Assembly (NCBI RefSeq): GCF_002007105.1
Contig: NZ_MVBC01000023.1
Span: 1-64,000 of the forward strand
From: Hymenobacter sp. CRA2
GTDB taxonomy: Bacteria; Bacteroidota; Bacteroidia; Cytophagales; Hymenobacteraceae
Length of the DNA stretch: 64,000 nucleotides
Direction of reading: 5' to 3'
The position numbers were made by a program, and so were the translations under genes. The notes beneath the pieces are model-generated. The model was not told where the DNA came from, did not search any database, and was given only the letters and a program-made list of their open reading frames with translations. Of the stretch, positions 48,550 through 57,807 are shown piece after piece. How positions within the stretch are numbered: position 1 is the stretch's first letter; the number at the start of each line of letters is the position of its first letter.

Positions 48550-50166
48550 TTAGTGGCCCATAGTCTCGACCTGCGGAATGGCGCGCAGCTCCAGTTGCAC
48601 GCCGCGGTCGGCGGCGCTTTGGCGGAAGTTTTCGATGGCTTCGAGCACGTCGTAGTCAATCGTGAGCGAGTCGGCACCGTCCAGAATTACGCGCGTGCCG
48701 GGCTGGAAGCGGTCCAGCGTGGTGGCAATGGCGGCTTTGTTCAGGAAGGTCACGTGCTCCGAGAGCTTGAGGTGCACCGTGCCCGGCTCGTGGCTGGGCT
48801 CGTTGTGGTAGAAAAGGGCCGACTCGGCGTTGGCCTTCAGGATGAAGAACGCGGCCACGGCCAGGCCCACGCCCACGCCTTTGAGCAGGTCGGAGGCCAG
48901 GATGGCCACCACCGTCACCACGAAGGGCAGGAACTGCGGCCAGCCCAGGCGCCACTGCGAGGAGTACAGCGCCGGCTTGGTGAGCTTGTAGCCCACCAGC
49001 AGCAGCACCGCGGCCAGGGCCGAGAGCGGAATGAGGTTGAGCACGTCTTCGAGGAAGAGCACGGCCAGCAACAGCAGTATGCCGTGGATAAAGGCCGACA
49101 GGCGCGACTGGGCGCCGGCGTTCAGGTTGGCCGAGGAGCGCACGATAACGGCCGTCAGCGGCAGCCCGCCCAGCAGGCCCGAGATGGTGTTGCCGGTGCC
49201 CTGGGCCAGCAGCTCGCGGCTGGTGGGCGTGCGGCGCTTGTGCGGGTCCAGCTTGTCGACGGCTTCCACGCTCAGCAGGGATTCCAGCGAGGCTACGGCC
49301 GCAATGGTAGCAGCCAGCAGGTACACGCCCGGGCCCTTGGTGAGCACCGACCAGTCGGGGAAACGCAGCACTTTGCTCAGGTCGTCGAGGCCGCTGATGT
49401 GGGGCAGGTTCACGAGGTGCGCGGTTTGCACCTGCCACTCGGGCCGCAGCACGCCCAGCAGCTCGTTGATGCCGATGGCCATCAGCACCACCACCAGCGC
49501 GCCGGGCAGCAGGTTCAGCACTTTGATTTTCTTCAGGAACGGCTGCTCCCAGATCAGCAGGATGCTCAGCGACGTGACGCCGATGAGCATGGCACCGGGC
49601 TGCAGCTTGGCGGCGGCCCGCTGGATTTTATCGAGGGCGCCCACAAACTCCGACTCGAACAGGTCCAGGTCCTTGAAGAAGTCTTCGCGCCCGCCCAAGA
49701 AGTGCGGTATCTGCTTCATCAACAGGATGACGCCGATAGCCGCCAGCATACCCCGGATAACGGAGGTGGGGAAGTACATGCCGATAACGCCGGCCTTGAG
49801 TAGGCCCAGGCCGAACTGCAGCACGCCTGCCAGCACCACGGCCACCAGAAAGGCTTCGTAGCTGCCCATCTTCTGAATGCCGGCCAGCACGATGGTCGTC
49901 AGGCCGGCGGCGGGGCCGCTCACGCTCAGGCTGGAGCCGCTTACCCAGCTCACCACCAGCCCGCCGACGATGCCTGCAACCAGGCCGGCAAGCAACGGGG
50001 CGCCCGACGCCAGGGAGATGCCCAGGCAAAGGGGAAGCGCCACGAGAAATACAACCAGCCCCGCGGGCAGGTCTTTGGCCAATGACGGCCCCAAGCCCTG
50101 CGGTTGCGGGGCGTTGGTCGTCATGTGCGGCCGAGAGGAATCAGCAGAGGCTTTGAGGGCTTCCAT
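48550..50166 (-). CDS. SulP-family anion transporter with STAS domain
   Basis: A 538-residue SLC26/SulP permease. The membrane part begins DLPAGLVVFLVALPLCLGIS and includes the SulP signature region SGPAAGLTTIVLAGI, with about 12-14 spans. The C-terminal 90 residues (VHLKLSEHVTFLNKAAIATT onward) form a STAS domain (VILDGADSLTIDYDVLEAI). SulP proteins carry bicarbonate, sulfate or other anions. The adjacent carbonic anhydrase favours bicarbonate, although no substrate-specific residue can be claimed. The start is probably 50166 (MEALKASADS), with 50124 as an alternative. Phased direct repeats lie about 100 bases upstream. Confidence 0.92.
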   Translation of the reverse strand: MEALKASADSSRPHMTTNAPQPQGLGPSLAKDLPAGLVVFLVALPLCLGISLASGAPLLAGLVAGIVGGLVVSWVSGSSLSVSGPAAGLTTIVLAGIQKMGSYEAFLVAVVLAGVLQFGLGLLKAGVIGMYFPTSVIRGMLAAIGVILLMKQIPHFLGGREDFFKDLDLFESEFVGALDKIQRAAAKLQPGAMLIGVTSLSILLIWEQPFLKKIKVLNLLPGALVVVLMAIGINELLGVLRPEWQVQTAHLVNLPHISGLDDLSKVLRFPDWSVLTKGPGVYLLAATIAAVASLESLLSVEAVDKLDPHKRRTPTSRELLAQGTGNTISGLLGGLPLTAVIVRSSANLNAGAQSRLSAFIHGILLLLAVLFLEDVLNLIPLSALAAVLLLVGYKLTKPALYSSQWRLGWPQFLPFVVTVVAILASDLLKGVGVGLAVAAFFILKANAESALFYHNEPSHEPGTVHLKLSEHVTFLNKAAIATTLDRFQPGTRVILDGADSLTIDYDVLEAIENFRQSAADRGVQLELRAIPQVETMGH

Positions 50167-50263
50167 AGCGCAGAGAAACAAATGAAAATCGGGTGGTGCC
50201 AGCCCTCGGTCATTCCGACAGGACACACCATCCGATGTTATTTGTAAATCTCCCGTAGCCGTC

Positions 50264-50307
50264 TTAAGCTCCCGTTAAAAGGGTATTAAAAGGTCATTAA
50301 AAGACTT
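50264..50307 (-). promoter_or_regulatory. array of 11-bp-phased direct repeats, candidate OmpR/PhoB-type operator
   Basis: TTAAAAG occurs at 50275, 50286 and 50297, exactly 11 bases apart, with a degenerate fourth unit (TTAAGCT) in phase at 50264. Eleven-base direct repeats are the usual footprint of OmpR/PhoB-type response regulators, one helical turn per subunit. The array lies about 100 bases upstream of the SulP start, and a gene for just such a regulator lies upstream. Binding is inferred, not shown. Confidence 0.6.
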
Positions 50308-50359
50308 TTGAGCTAGTGGGGCAGAGTGGTTTTTTCGACGACTCACAAGTGCCTGCTTA

Positions 50360-51745
50360 TCACGCCCTGGGCAGTTCCAGCGCCACAGCCGTGCCCTCCC
50401 CTAGCGTGCTTTCTACCCGGATACGGCCGCCGTGCAGCTCCATAATCTTGTGCGTCAGCGGCAGGCCGATGCCGTGGCCGGGCACGCCGCGGGCGTTGTC
50501 GGCGCGGAAGAAGGGTACGAATACCTGCTGCCGGTCGGCCTCGCTCATGCCCACGCCCTGGTCGCGCACTTCCAGGCGCACGTGGCTGGGCGAGGCACTA
50601 AGCGTGGCCAGAATGGGCAGCTCGGAGCCGCGGGAAAACTTGCAGGCGTTTTCGAGCACGTTGAGCACAGCCGAGAGCAGCAGCGCTTCGTTGCCGCGCA
50701 CCACCGGGTCGGGCGCATCGGCGGAGAGCTGCAGGTCCAGGTCGATGCGGCAGGTGGGGTGGCGGCGCTGCACTTCCTCGTGGGCCTGCAGCAGCAGCTC
50801 GTCGAGGTGCAGGGGCCTGAGGGGCACCTGCGAGGGGTCGTCGGAGGCACGCGCAATCTGCAGCAGCCCGTTGGCCAGGTCCTTCAGCAGGCGCGCCGCG
50901 TCGAGGGTGTTGCGCAGCACCTGCTGGTAGCCCTCAATGGTGCGCACTTGCAGCAGGGCCACTTCCAGCTCCCCGATAATCACCGTCAGGGGCGTGCGCA
51001 GCTCGTGCGAGGCGTCGCGCACAAACGTGCGCTGCCCCACGAAGGCGGTTTCGAGGCGGTCGAGCAGGCTATTGAAGGTACGCGCCAGCTGCGATACTTC
51101 GTCCTGCCCGTCGGCGCCGGAAAGGCGGCGGTGCATGTCCGAGGCCGTGATGCTGCCCATTTCCTGCACGGCGCGGCGCATGGGCTGCAGGGCCTGCCCG
51201 GCAAACACCCAGCCGCCGATGCCGGTGAGCACCAGCGCCACCAGCAGGCCCACGCTCAGCACCCCGCGCAGGGTGCCCAGCTGGCGCTGGCTGTCCACAT
51301 CCACCGACCAGGCCACCACCAGAAAGCGGCCCCGGCCCGGCACCGTGTAGTGCAGGCCCACGGTATAGCGCCAGCCGGGCGCACGCAGCAGCAGCGACTC
51401 GGCAATGGTGTTCAGCCACTGCTCGGGCACGGCGCGGCCGGTGGCCTGCCCTTCCCGAAACAGCACCCGCCCGCTCGGGTCGTAGATGCGCACTTCCTCG
51501 TCGGGCAGGGTGCGGTACAGCTGGCGCAGGTAGCTATTGTACACGGCGCGGTGCCGCTCGTCGGTCTGCGGGTGCTGCCCATCGAAGTACACGTGGGCCA
51601 CTACCCGGGCGCGGTTGAGCAGGCTTTCGGAGAAGAACTGGCTGCGCGAGTAGAACGTGAACAGGTAGATCAGCGCCGAAAACAGCACCAGCGTCACGGC
51701 CACAATGGCCGCAAACTGCAGCGCCAACCGCAAGCGGATAGACAT
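50360..51745 (-). CDS. sensor histidine kinase
   Basis: A 461-residue inner-membrane kinase. A first membrane span (about residues 7-30) is followed by a periplasmic sensor region (about 35-160) and a second span (GVLSVGLLVALVLTGIGGWV). HAMP is at about 182-235. HisKA carries the phospho-acceptor His247 in RDASHELRTPL. The ATPase domain has an N-box NVLENACKFS, G1 DQGVGM and G2 GHGIGLPL. It forms a two-component pair with the regulator gene 189 bases upstream on the same strand. The signal sensed is unknown; the downstream SulP and carbonic anhydrase genes suggest envelope or anion status. Confidence 0.94.
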   Translation of the reverse strand: MSIRLRLALQFAAIVAVTLVLFSALIYLFTFYSRSQFFSESLLNRARVVAHVYFDGQHPQTDERHRAVYNSYLRQLYRTLPDEEVRIYDPSGRVLFREGQATGRAVPEQWLNTIAESLLLRAPGWRYTVGLHYTVPGRGRFLVVAWSVDVDSQRQLGTLRGVLSVGLLVALVLTGIGGWVFAGQALQPMRRAVQEMGSITASDMHRRLSGADGQDEVSQLARTFNSLLDRLETAFVGQRTFVRDASHELRTPLTVIIGELEVALLQVRTIEGYQQVLRNTLDAARLLKDLANGLLQIARASDDPSQVPLRPLHLDELLLQAHEEVQRRHPTCRIDLDLQLSADAPDPVVRGNEALLLSAVLNVLENACKFSRGSELPILATLSASPSHVRLEVRDQGVGMSEADRQQVFVPFFRADNARGVPGHGIGLPLTHKIMELHGGRIRVESTLGEGTAVALELPRA

Positions 51746-51934
51746 ACAGGGAGTTTGTGAGTTAAGGAGTTATTGAGGGCAAGAGTTGATGAGGGTTAGA
51801 GCTAGGCAATGCAGCCGCCGGTGTTGATTGAACCCGACTACCAAGCCCTTGCGCGAGCAGACTGTTTTCTCTGTCACCAAACAGCCTGCTCACTCATAGA
51901 CTCATCCCTCTTTAACTCACAAACTCAACAACGT

Positions 51935-52615
51935 TCAGACTTCGTTGACTTTGGCCACGTAGCCCATTCCCACCAGCGTGTGGATGAGCTTGGGTTCGAA
52001 GCCCTTGTCGATTTTTTTGCGCAGGAAGTTGATGTACACGTCGATGACGTTGGAGCCCGTATCGAACGAGGTTTCCCACACGTGCTCCAGGATGTCGACG
52101 CGCGACACGACGCGGCCCTGGTTGCGCAGCAGGTAGTGCAGCAGGGCAAACTCGCGGGCGGTGAGCTGCACGGGCTGCCCGGCGCGCGTCACCACCTTGC
52201 TGACGGGGTCCAGCGTGAGGTCGGCCAGGCGCAGCTGCGGCTGCACGGGCGCGTCCTGCCGGCGCCGCGACAAGGCCCGGATGCGGGCCAGCAGCTCCTG
52301 AAACGCGAAAGGCTTGACGAGGTAATCATCGGCACCGGCGTCGAGGCCCCGGATTTTATCGTCCGTCTCGCCCAGGGCGGTGAGCATAAGGATGGGCACA
52401 GCGGGATTGTGGGCGCGTACCTGCCGGCACACCTCCAGCCCGCTCAGGCCGGGCAATAGCTGATCGAGGATAATCAGATCATAAGGAGTGGACAGCGCCT
52501 GCCGCAGGCCCAGCACGCCGTCGGCGGCCACGTCCACGGCGTGGGTCTGCTCGCTCAGGCCTTTCTGCAGGAAGGCCGCCACTTTGGGTTCGTCTTCGAC
52601 GAGGAGAATCTTCAT
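51935..52615 (-). CDS. OmpR/PhoB-family response regulator
   Basis: A 226-residue two-domain regulator. The receiver has the phospho-acceptor Asp51 (IILDQLLPG), acidic pair ED at 7-8, Thr79 and Lys101 (LVKPF). The C-terminal winged helix has VQLTAREFALLHYLLRNQGR, RVDILEHVWE and VIDVYINFLRKKID, the recognition helix and wing of the OmpR/PhoB class. It is transcribed leftward ahead of its kinase. The minus-strand start at 52615 is unambiguous (MKILLVEDEP). It is divergent from the exopolysaccharide cluster, with 309 bases between. Confidence 0.95.
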   Translation of the reverse strand: MKILLVEDEPKVAAFLQKGLSEQTHAVDVAADGVLGLRQALSTPYDLIILDQLLPGLSGLEVCRQVRAHNPAVPILMLTALGETDDKIRGLDAGADDYLVKPFAFQELLARIRALSRRRQDAPVQPQLRLADLTLDPVSKVVTRAGQPVQLTAREFALLHYLLRNQGRVVSRVDILEHVWETSFDTGSNVIDVYINFLRKKIDKGFEPKLIHTLVGMGYVAKVNEV

Positions 52616-52924
52616 ATAGGCGGGGAATACGTCCCCTAAGGTAGGCAGTTGCGGGCAGCCACCCCGGCCCCGCTACAGGTGCAGCGGCGATTATACTTTA
52701 CTGAGCCTAGTTGCACTCACTATATTTTTTACAAATATTTCTAGGCAAAGTTTTAAGATTAACTTGACATTTATGAATGAGTCCTATAATTTAGGCATAA
52801 AGTTCAACAAGGGAAGAATTCTGCCCTAAGGACGAACTACTCGGTTTGTACTCGCCATCCGCGCCACCGGACCGAGTGTGGGCCAAGTGGGAATATTTTC
52901 TGAGCACACCAATCCTCCACCACC
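52616..52924. other. divergent intergenic region between response regulator and exopolysaccharide cluster
   Basis: These 309 bases are GC-rich at the left and conspicuously AT-rich from about 52695 to 52815. The AT-rich part carries the promoter proposed at 52764-52794 for the rightward cluster. The leftward promoter of the two-component genes was not identified, and no gene is supported here. Confidence 0.55.
52764..52794 (+). promoter_or_regulatory. promoter of the exopolysaccharide cluster
   Basis: TTGACA at 52764 is followed after 15 bases by TATAAT at 52785. Read by Bacteroidota rules, TTG at 52764 is followed after 20 bases by TAATTTAG, one mismatch from the TAnnTTTG element. It lies in the AT-rich stretch, about 130 bases before the first gene of the cluster, so a long leader is implied. 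Confidence 0.55.
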
Positions 52925-53704
52925 ATGCTCAACCACTTATCTCGCTTGCGGCTATGGCCGCTGGTACTGCTATGGCTTGCGGCCTGCGTACCCCAGAGTC
53001 GGCTCGTGTACCTGCAAAACCCGCAGTATTCGAAGCAAACGCCCGTGGCGGTAGCCAACGAGCCTACCCCGTACCACATTCAGCCCAATGACGTGTTGTC
53101 TGTGCGCGTGCAGAGCGCCCAACCGGCGCTGAACGACATCTTCAACGTGACCGACGGACGCACGCTGTCCAACGGCGACCCGGGCAACATGTTCCTGGCT
53201 GGCTACTCCGTCGACAACGAGGGCAACATCAACCTGCCCACGGTGGGCCGGGTGAAGCTCGCCGGCCTGACGCTGGAGCAGGCCCAACAGACCATTCAGC
53301 GGGAAATCACCAAGTACGCGCGAGACAGCAACGTACTGGTGAAGCTATTGTCGTTCAAGGTCACCGTGTTGGGCGACGTGAAAGCTCCGGGCCGCTACTT
53401 CATCTACAACGGGCAGGCCAACGTGCTGGAAGCCCTGGGCATGGCCGGCGACCTGACCGAATTCGGCAACCGCCAGAACGTCAAGCTGGTGCGCCAGACC
53501 GACAAGGGCTCCGCCGTGGTGCTGCTGGACCTGACCGACCCCAACATCCTCGCCTCGCCTTATTACTACCTGCTCCCCAACGACGCCTTGTACGTCGAGC
53601 CTTTACGGGCCCGCACCAGCCGCGCCAACGCCAGCAATTTTGCCTTGGTGTTTGCCGGCATATCCGCCGTGGTACTGGTGCTCAACTACATCAAACTGCT
53701 GTAA
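52925..53704 (+). CDS. polysaccharide export outer-membrane lipoprotein (Wza-like)
   Basis: A 259-residue lipoprotein with Cys21 in the lipobox LAAC. The polysaccharide export domain (YHIQPNDVLSVRVQSAQP) and SLBB-type repeats (VTVLGDVKAPGRYFIYNGQA, NVLEALGMAGDLTEFGNRQN) are followed by a C-terminal hydrophobic helix (FALVFAGISAVVLVLNYI). That helix could span the membrane like the C-terminal ring of Wza. It forms the outer-membrane channel for the polymer made by this cluster and is the first gene, 56 bases ahead of the autokinase. Confidence 0.93.
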   Translation: MLNHLSRLRLWPLVLLWLAACVPQSRLVYLQNPQYSKQTPVAVANEPTPYHIQPNDVLSVRVQSAQPALNDIFNVTDGRTLSNGDPGNMFLAGYSVDNEGNINLPTVGRVKLAGLTLEQAQQTIQREITKYARDSNVLVKLLSFKVTVLGDVKAPGRYFIYNGQANVLEALGMAGDLTEFGNRQNVKLVRQTDKGSAVVLLDLTDPNILASPYYYLLPNDALYVEPLRARTSRANASNFALVFAGISAVVLVLNYIKLL

Positions 53705-53760
53705 GCCCGCGTCACCGGGCTGCGGCAATTCTCCCTTAGCTAACCCCACCACTCACCGGT

Positions 53761-56142
53761 ATGGACACACGCGCTACTTCAGCCGCTCCCGAATTGGACC
53801 TGCACCAGCTGTTTTTCAAGCTTCGCAACCGCTGGCCTTATTTCCTGGCCAGCCTCGCGCTGGCCGGCAGCCTGGCCTTGCTTTACCTGCAGATCAAAGC
53901 CCCGACCTACGACTTCCGCTCCACCCTGCTGCTGGGCAACCAGAGCACGGGCTCCAAGCAGGCGCAAGAACTCCTGAACCTACTGGAGGTCAAGGAAAAA
54001 GGCATTAAGATCAAGGATGAAATCGGCCTCATCAGCTCGGCGGCCATGGTGCGCCAGGCTCTGCAGCGCCTGCCCGAGTTTCAGGTGAGCTACTACGTGG
54101 CGCCCGACAGCTGGATCAATAAAGTGGCCGAGCTGAAGGTGCGCGAAGAGCCCGCCAGCGACGTGCCCTTCCGGGTGGTGCCGGAGCCCGGGCTGCCCCA
54201 GCTGCAGGGCGTGGCCGTGCACATCGAGCCGCTGGCGGATGGCAACTTCCGCCTGCGGGCCGAAGCCAAAAAAGCCATGCTGGCCAACCTAGCCACCGGC
54301 GAGTCGCTGCGCGAGGTATTCGACGTGAACATCGACGAAACCGTGCCCGCCGGCCAGCCCCTGCGCCACCCCATGCTGAACCTGACCATTCAGCCGGTGG
54401 CCAGGATCAGCCCCAAGCCGGGCGCGAGCTACAGCTTCCAGCTGCGCGACCTCAGCTCGCTGACCGGCGACTACCAGGGCCGCCTGCTGGTGCGCACCAT
54501 CGACCAGGAGTCGCGCATCATCGAGCTGGACCTGAAAGGCCCGGTGCCGGTGAAGGAGCGGCAGTTTCTGGATACGCTCATGAGCGTGTTCATCGCGGCC
54601 GACGTGCGGGATAAAAACCAGACCGGGCAGCGCAGCCTCGACTTCCTCAATGGCGAAATAGCCCAGATGAACCAGGAGCGGCAGCAGGCCGCCGTGGCCC
54701 TGAGCTCGTTCCGGCAGGCGCACGGCGTGGTGGACGTGGGCGCTCAATCCAACTCGTCCATTACCCAACTCTCCAACCTGGAGCTGGAACGCTCGCGCAT
54801 GCTGAGCCAGCGCCGCAGCTACCAGACGCTGCTCCAGCACCTGCGCACCAGCCACGATGTAACGGCGCTATCGAGCATGGGCGTGAACGACCAGGTGCTG
54901 AACAGCCTCATTCTGCAGCTCTCCGACCTGACGAGCCAAAAGGCAGCCCTGGGCGTGAATGCCAGCGAGCTGAACCCCATGGTGGCGGTGCTGAACCAGC
55001 GCATCCGCAGCGTAAAGGCGGCTTTGGAGGAAAACCTGACCAGCGTCATCCGCTCCACCGACATCACCCTGGCCGACCTCAACACCCAGCTGGCCCGCGT
55101 GAAAGGCGACATGAACCGCATGCCCGAGGAGGAGCGCCAGCTGGCCCTGCTCAAGGCCAAGGCCGACTACAACGACAAGAACTACTCCTTCTTAGTAGAG
55201 AAGCGCGGTGAGGCCGCCATTGCCCTGGCCACCAACGCTACCGACAAGAAGATAGTGGACCGCGCCAGCCTCGTGGGGGGCGGCCCGGAGGCTCCCAAAC
55301 CGATGATGGTGGGCCTGATTGCGGTGCTGGCCGGCCTGCTGATTCCGACCGGCCTGGTGCTGGGCCTGGACAAAGCCAACCGCCGCATCCAGAGCAAGCA
55401 GGACCTCTCGGAGGTGACGAGCATTCCGCTGCTGGGCGTCATTGCCCACGGCAGCCGCAAGGACAAGCAAACCATGCTCGATACGCCCAAGGGCCCCATT
55501 GCCGAGTCGTTCCGCTCGGTGCGGGTGAATCTGCAGTACCTCTCGGCCGGGCTGGATAAGAAAGTGCTCGGCGTGACGTCGTCGGTGCCGGGCGAGGGCA
55601 AGACCTTCTGCGCCGTGAATCTGGCCGTGGAGCTGGCGTACTCCGGCCGCCGCGTTATCCTGGTAGAAACCGACCTGCGCCGCCCCACCGTGGCCAACTA
55701 CTTCGACCTGGACAAATCGGCCCCGGGCCTGGTGTCCTTCCTGACGGGCGAAGAGCCGCTGGAGCGCTGCATTCAGCCAGTGAGGGAGGGGCAGTTGGAC
55801 GTGCTGGCCTGCGGCACCATCCCCGCCAACCCCACGCAACTGCTGGAATCGACGCGCATGGCCCAGCTCATGGAGCGCCTGCGCGACGAGTACGACTACG
55901 TGATGGTGGATACCCCGCCGGTGGGCCTGGTGTCGGAGTACTTCGTGCTGCTGCGCTTCCTCGACGCGAACATCTACGTGGTGCGCCACAACTACACCGA
56001 GCGGGAGCTGGTGGGCCAGATCAACGAGCTGTACGTCAACCAGAAGATCAAGCACGTGTACCTGGTCATCAACGACATGCACTTCGACAAGACCTACGAG
56101 TACCGCTACAAGCGCAAAGCCTACGCCTACTACGGCGCTTAA
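53761..56142 (+). CDS. polysaccharide co-polymerase and tyrosine autokinase (Wzc-like)
   Basis: A 793-residue fusion of a Wzz-type chain-length domain and a BY-kinase. The first span is at about residues 26-48 (WPYFLASLALAGSLALLYL). A long periplasmic coiled-coil region follows, and a second span at about 516-538 (MVGLIAVLAGLLIPTGLVLG). The kinase has Walker A SSVPGEGKT (K614), Walker A' VETDLRRP and Walker B MVDTPPVG. It ends in a cluster of six tyrosines (YEYRYKRKAYAYYGA), the autophosphorylation tail. It drives and gauges polymer export together with the Wza-like protein upstream. Confidence 0.95.
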   Translation: MDTRATSAAPELDLHQLFFKLRNRWPYFLASLALAGSLALLYLQIKAPTYDFRSTLLLGNQSTGSKQAQELLNLLEVKEKGIKIKDEIGLISSAAMVRQALQRLPEFQVSYYVAPDSWINKVAELKVREEPASDVPFRVVPEPGLPQLQGVAVHIEPLADGNFRLRAEAKKAMLANLATGESLREVFDVNIDETVPAGQPLRHPMLNLTIQPVARISPKPGASYSFQLRDLSSLTGDYQGRLLVRTIDQESRIIELDLKGPVPVKERQFLDTLMSVFIAADVRDKNQTGQRSLDFLNGEIAQMNQERQQAAVALSSFRQAHGVVDVGAQSNSSITQLSNLELERSRMLSQRRSYQTLLQHLRTSHDVTALSSMGVNDQVLNSLILQLSDLTSQKAALGVNASELNPMVAVLNQRIRSVKAALEENLTSVIRSTDITLADLNTQLARVKGDMNRMPEEERQLALLKAKADYNDKNYSFLVEKRGEAAIALATNATDKKIVDRASLVGGGPEAPKPMMVGLIAVLAGLLIPTGLVLGLDKANRRIQSKQDLSEVTSIPLLGVIAHGSRKDKQTMLDTPKGPIAESFRSVRVNLQYLSAGLDKKVLGVTSSVPGEGKTFCAVNLAVELAYSGRRVILVETDLRRPTVANYFDLDKSAPGLVSFLTGEEPLERCIQPVREGQLDVLACGTIPANPTQLLESTRMAQLMERLRDEYDYVMVDTPPVGLVSEYFVLLRFLDANIYVVRHNYTERELVGQINELYVNQKIKHVYLVINDMHFDKTYEYRYKRKAYAYYGA

Positions 56143-56181
56143 GCCCTCGGTTTTTGTCTTCCTTTCTTTTAGCGCCCGGTT

Positions 56182-57753
56182 ATGTCCGCTACTGAGCAAC
56201 AGTCGCCGTCGTTGGTTTCCTCCGCCCTTCGTGGTATCCAGTGGACCACGGCGGCGGCAGTCACCACGGCGCTGCTGCAGGTCGGCTACACGGCCGTGAT
56301 GGCGCGCCTGCTGCCGCCGGCCGCCTTCGGGCTGGTGGCGCTGGCCGGGGTGGTGCTGCGCTTCGGCGGGTATTTCGCCGAAATGGGCCTGGGCCACGCC
56401 TTGGTGCAAAAGCCCGAGCTGACGGAGAAAGACGTGCGGGCCACGTTTACGGCGGCCTGCCTGCTGGGCCTGGGCGTGGCGGGCCTCACCTGGGTGCTGG
56501 CCCCGCTGGCCACCTTGTTCTGGCGCGAGGCCGCCGTGGTGCAGCTGGTGCGCGTAATGGCCCTGGGCTTCGTGCTGACTTCGCTGGGCACCACCGGCAC
56601 CAGCCTGCTGCGCCGCCGCATGCAATTCGATACCCTGGCCAAGCTGGAAGTGCTGGCCTACGTGCTGGCCTACGGCGGGGTAGGCGTGACGCTGGCCCTG
56701 AGCGGGGCCGGCGTGTGGAGCCTGGTGGCGGCCAGCATGGCCCAGCAAGGGCTGCTGAGCGCGGCTACCTACGCCGCCACGCGCCACGCGCTGCGGCCCT
56801 TGTGGGAGCGGGCGCACTACGCCCCGCTGTTGCGCTACGGCAGCCGCGTGTCGGTCATCAGCTTTCTGGAGTTCATCAACAGCAACCTCGACACGCTGCT
56901 GATCGGGCGGCTGCTGGGCTCGGCCCTGCTGGGCATCTACAACCGGGCCTTCATGCTGCTCTTTCTGCCGGCCTACTTTCTGGCCAACAGCATTGCGCGG
57001 GTGGCCTTCCCCGCCTTCAGCCAGATTCAGGCCCAGCTGGAGCGCCTCCGCTCCTACTACCTGGCCAGCACCACGCTGGTGGCCACGCTGGTATTTCCGC
57101 TGTGCGCGGGGGTGGCCGTGGCGGCGCCCAGCCTGGTGCGCATGCTGCTCGGGCCGCAGTGGGATGCCGCCGTGCCGGTGCTCCGCATTCTGTGCATTGC
57201 CATCGGCTTCAACCTCACCACGCTGTTTGCCGGCGTGGTGGCTGATGCCCGCGCCAACCTGCAGCAGAAAGTGTGGCTGAACCTGCAATACCTCACGCTG
57301 CTGGCCGTGCTGTTTGTGCTGCTGCGCGGCTACGGCCTGCTGGGCATCGCCGCCGCCGTGAGCATCGGCGAGGCCGTGCGGGCCGGTATGTACATGCGCC
57401 TCACCCGCGCCGACCTCGGCCTGACCGTGCCGCAGCTGCTGCGCGTGTACGTGCCGGGCCTCGGGGCCGCGGCGGCCGTGGGCGGGAGCATCCTGCTCGT
57501 CTCCTGGGCGCTGGCGGCCTATCAGCTACCGGCCCTGGTGGCCCTGCTGGTGCAGATGAGCACCGGCGCCGTGGTACTGCTGACGGTGCTGCTGCGCTGG
57601 CCACCCGTGGAGGTATGCCCGGCCCTCACCAAGCTTTTGACCCTGCTGCGCCGTCCGGTTTTCCTACGTTCCGGGTGGCTTCTGACCTCGCTCGACCGTT
57701 ACGAGCAGTTTTTGCTAGCCCGCCAGTTTGGCGCGGCGGTGCCAGCCTTCTAG
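56182..57753 (+). CDS. polysaccharide flippase (Wzx/WzxC-like)
   Basis: A 523-residue MOP-superfamily membrane protein with 12-14 hydrophobic segments. The opening ALRGIQWTTAAAVTTALLQV, then MARLLPPAAFGLVALAGVVL and ALVQKPELTEKDVRATFTA, match the WzxC/teichuronic-acid type exporters. It would move lipid-linked repeat units across the inner membrane. It lies 39 bases after the autokinase gene. Confidence 0.92.
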   Translation: MSATEQQSPSLVSSALRGIQWTTAAAVTTALLQVGYTAVMARLLPPAAFGLVALAGVVLRFGGYFAEMGLGHALVQKPELTEKDVRATFTAACLLGLGVAGLTWVLAPLATLFWREAAVVQLVRVMALGFVLTSLGTTGTSLLRRRMQFDTLAKLEVLAYVLAYGGVGVTLALSGAGVWSLVAASMAQQGLLSAATYAATRHALRPLWERAHYAPLLRYGSRVSVISFLEFINSNLDTLLIGRLLGSALLGIYNRAFMLLFLPAYFLANSIARVAFPAFSQIQAQLERLRSYYLASTTLVATLVFPLCAGVAVAAPSLVRMLLGPQWDAAVPVLRILCIAIGFNLTTLFAGVVADARANLQQKVWLNLQYLTLLAVLFVLLRGYGLLGIAAAVSIGEAVRAGMYMRLTRADLGLTVPQLLRVYVPGLGAAAAVGGSILLVSWALAAYQLPALVALLVQMSTGAVVLLTVLLRWPPVEVCPALTKLLTLLRRPVFLRSGWLLTSLDRYEQFLLARQFGAAVPAF

Positions 57754-57807
57754 CGGCTGCGGCCGCCCCAGGGCGCTGGCTGTCCTCTCCTCCTTATTCC
57801 TCCGGCC

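Noticed and set aside
55192-57288. Long minus-strand open frame opposite autokinase and flippase genes
   Set aside because: His/Gln/Gly/Val-rich antisense shadow that crosses two well-supported genes; no recognisable motif.
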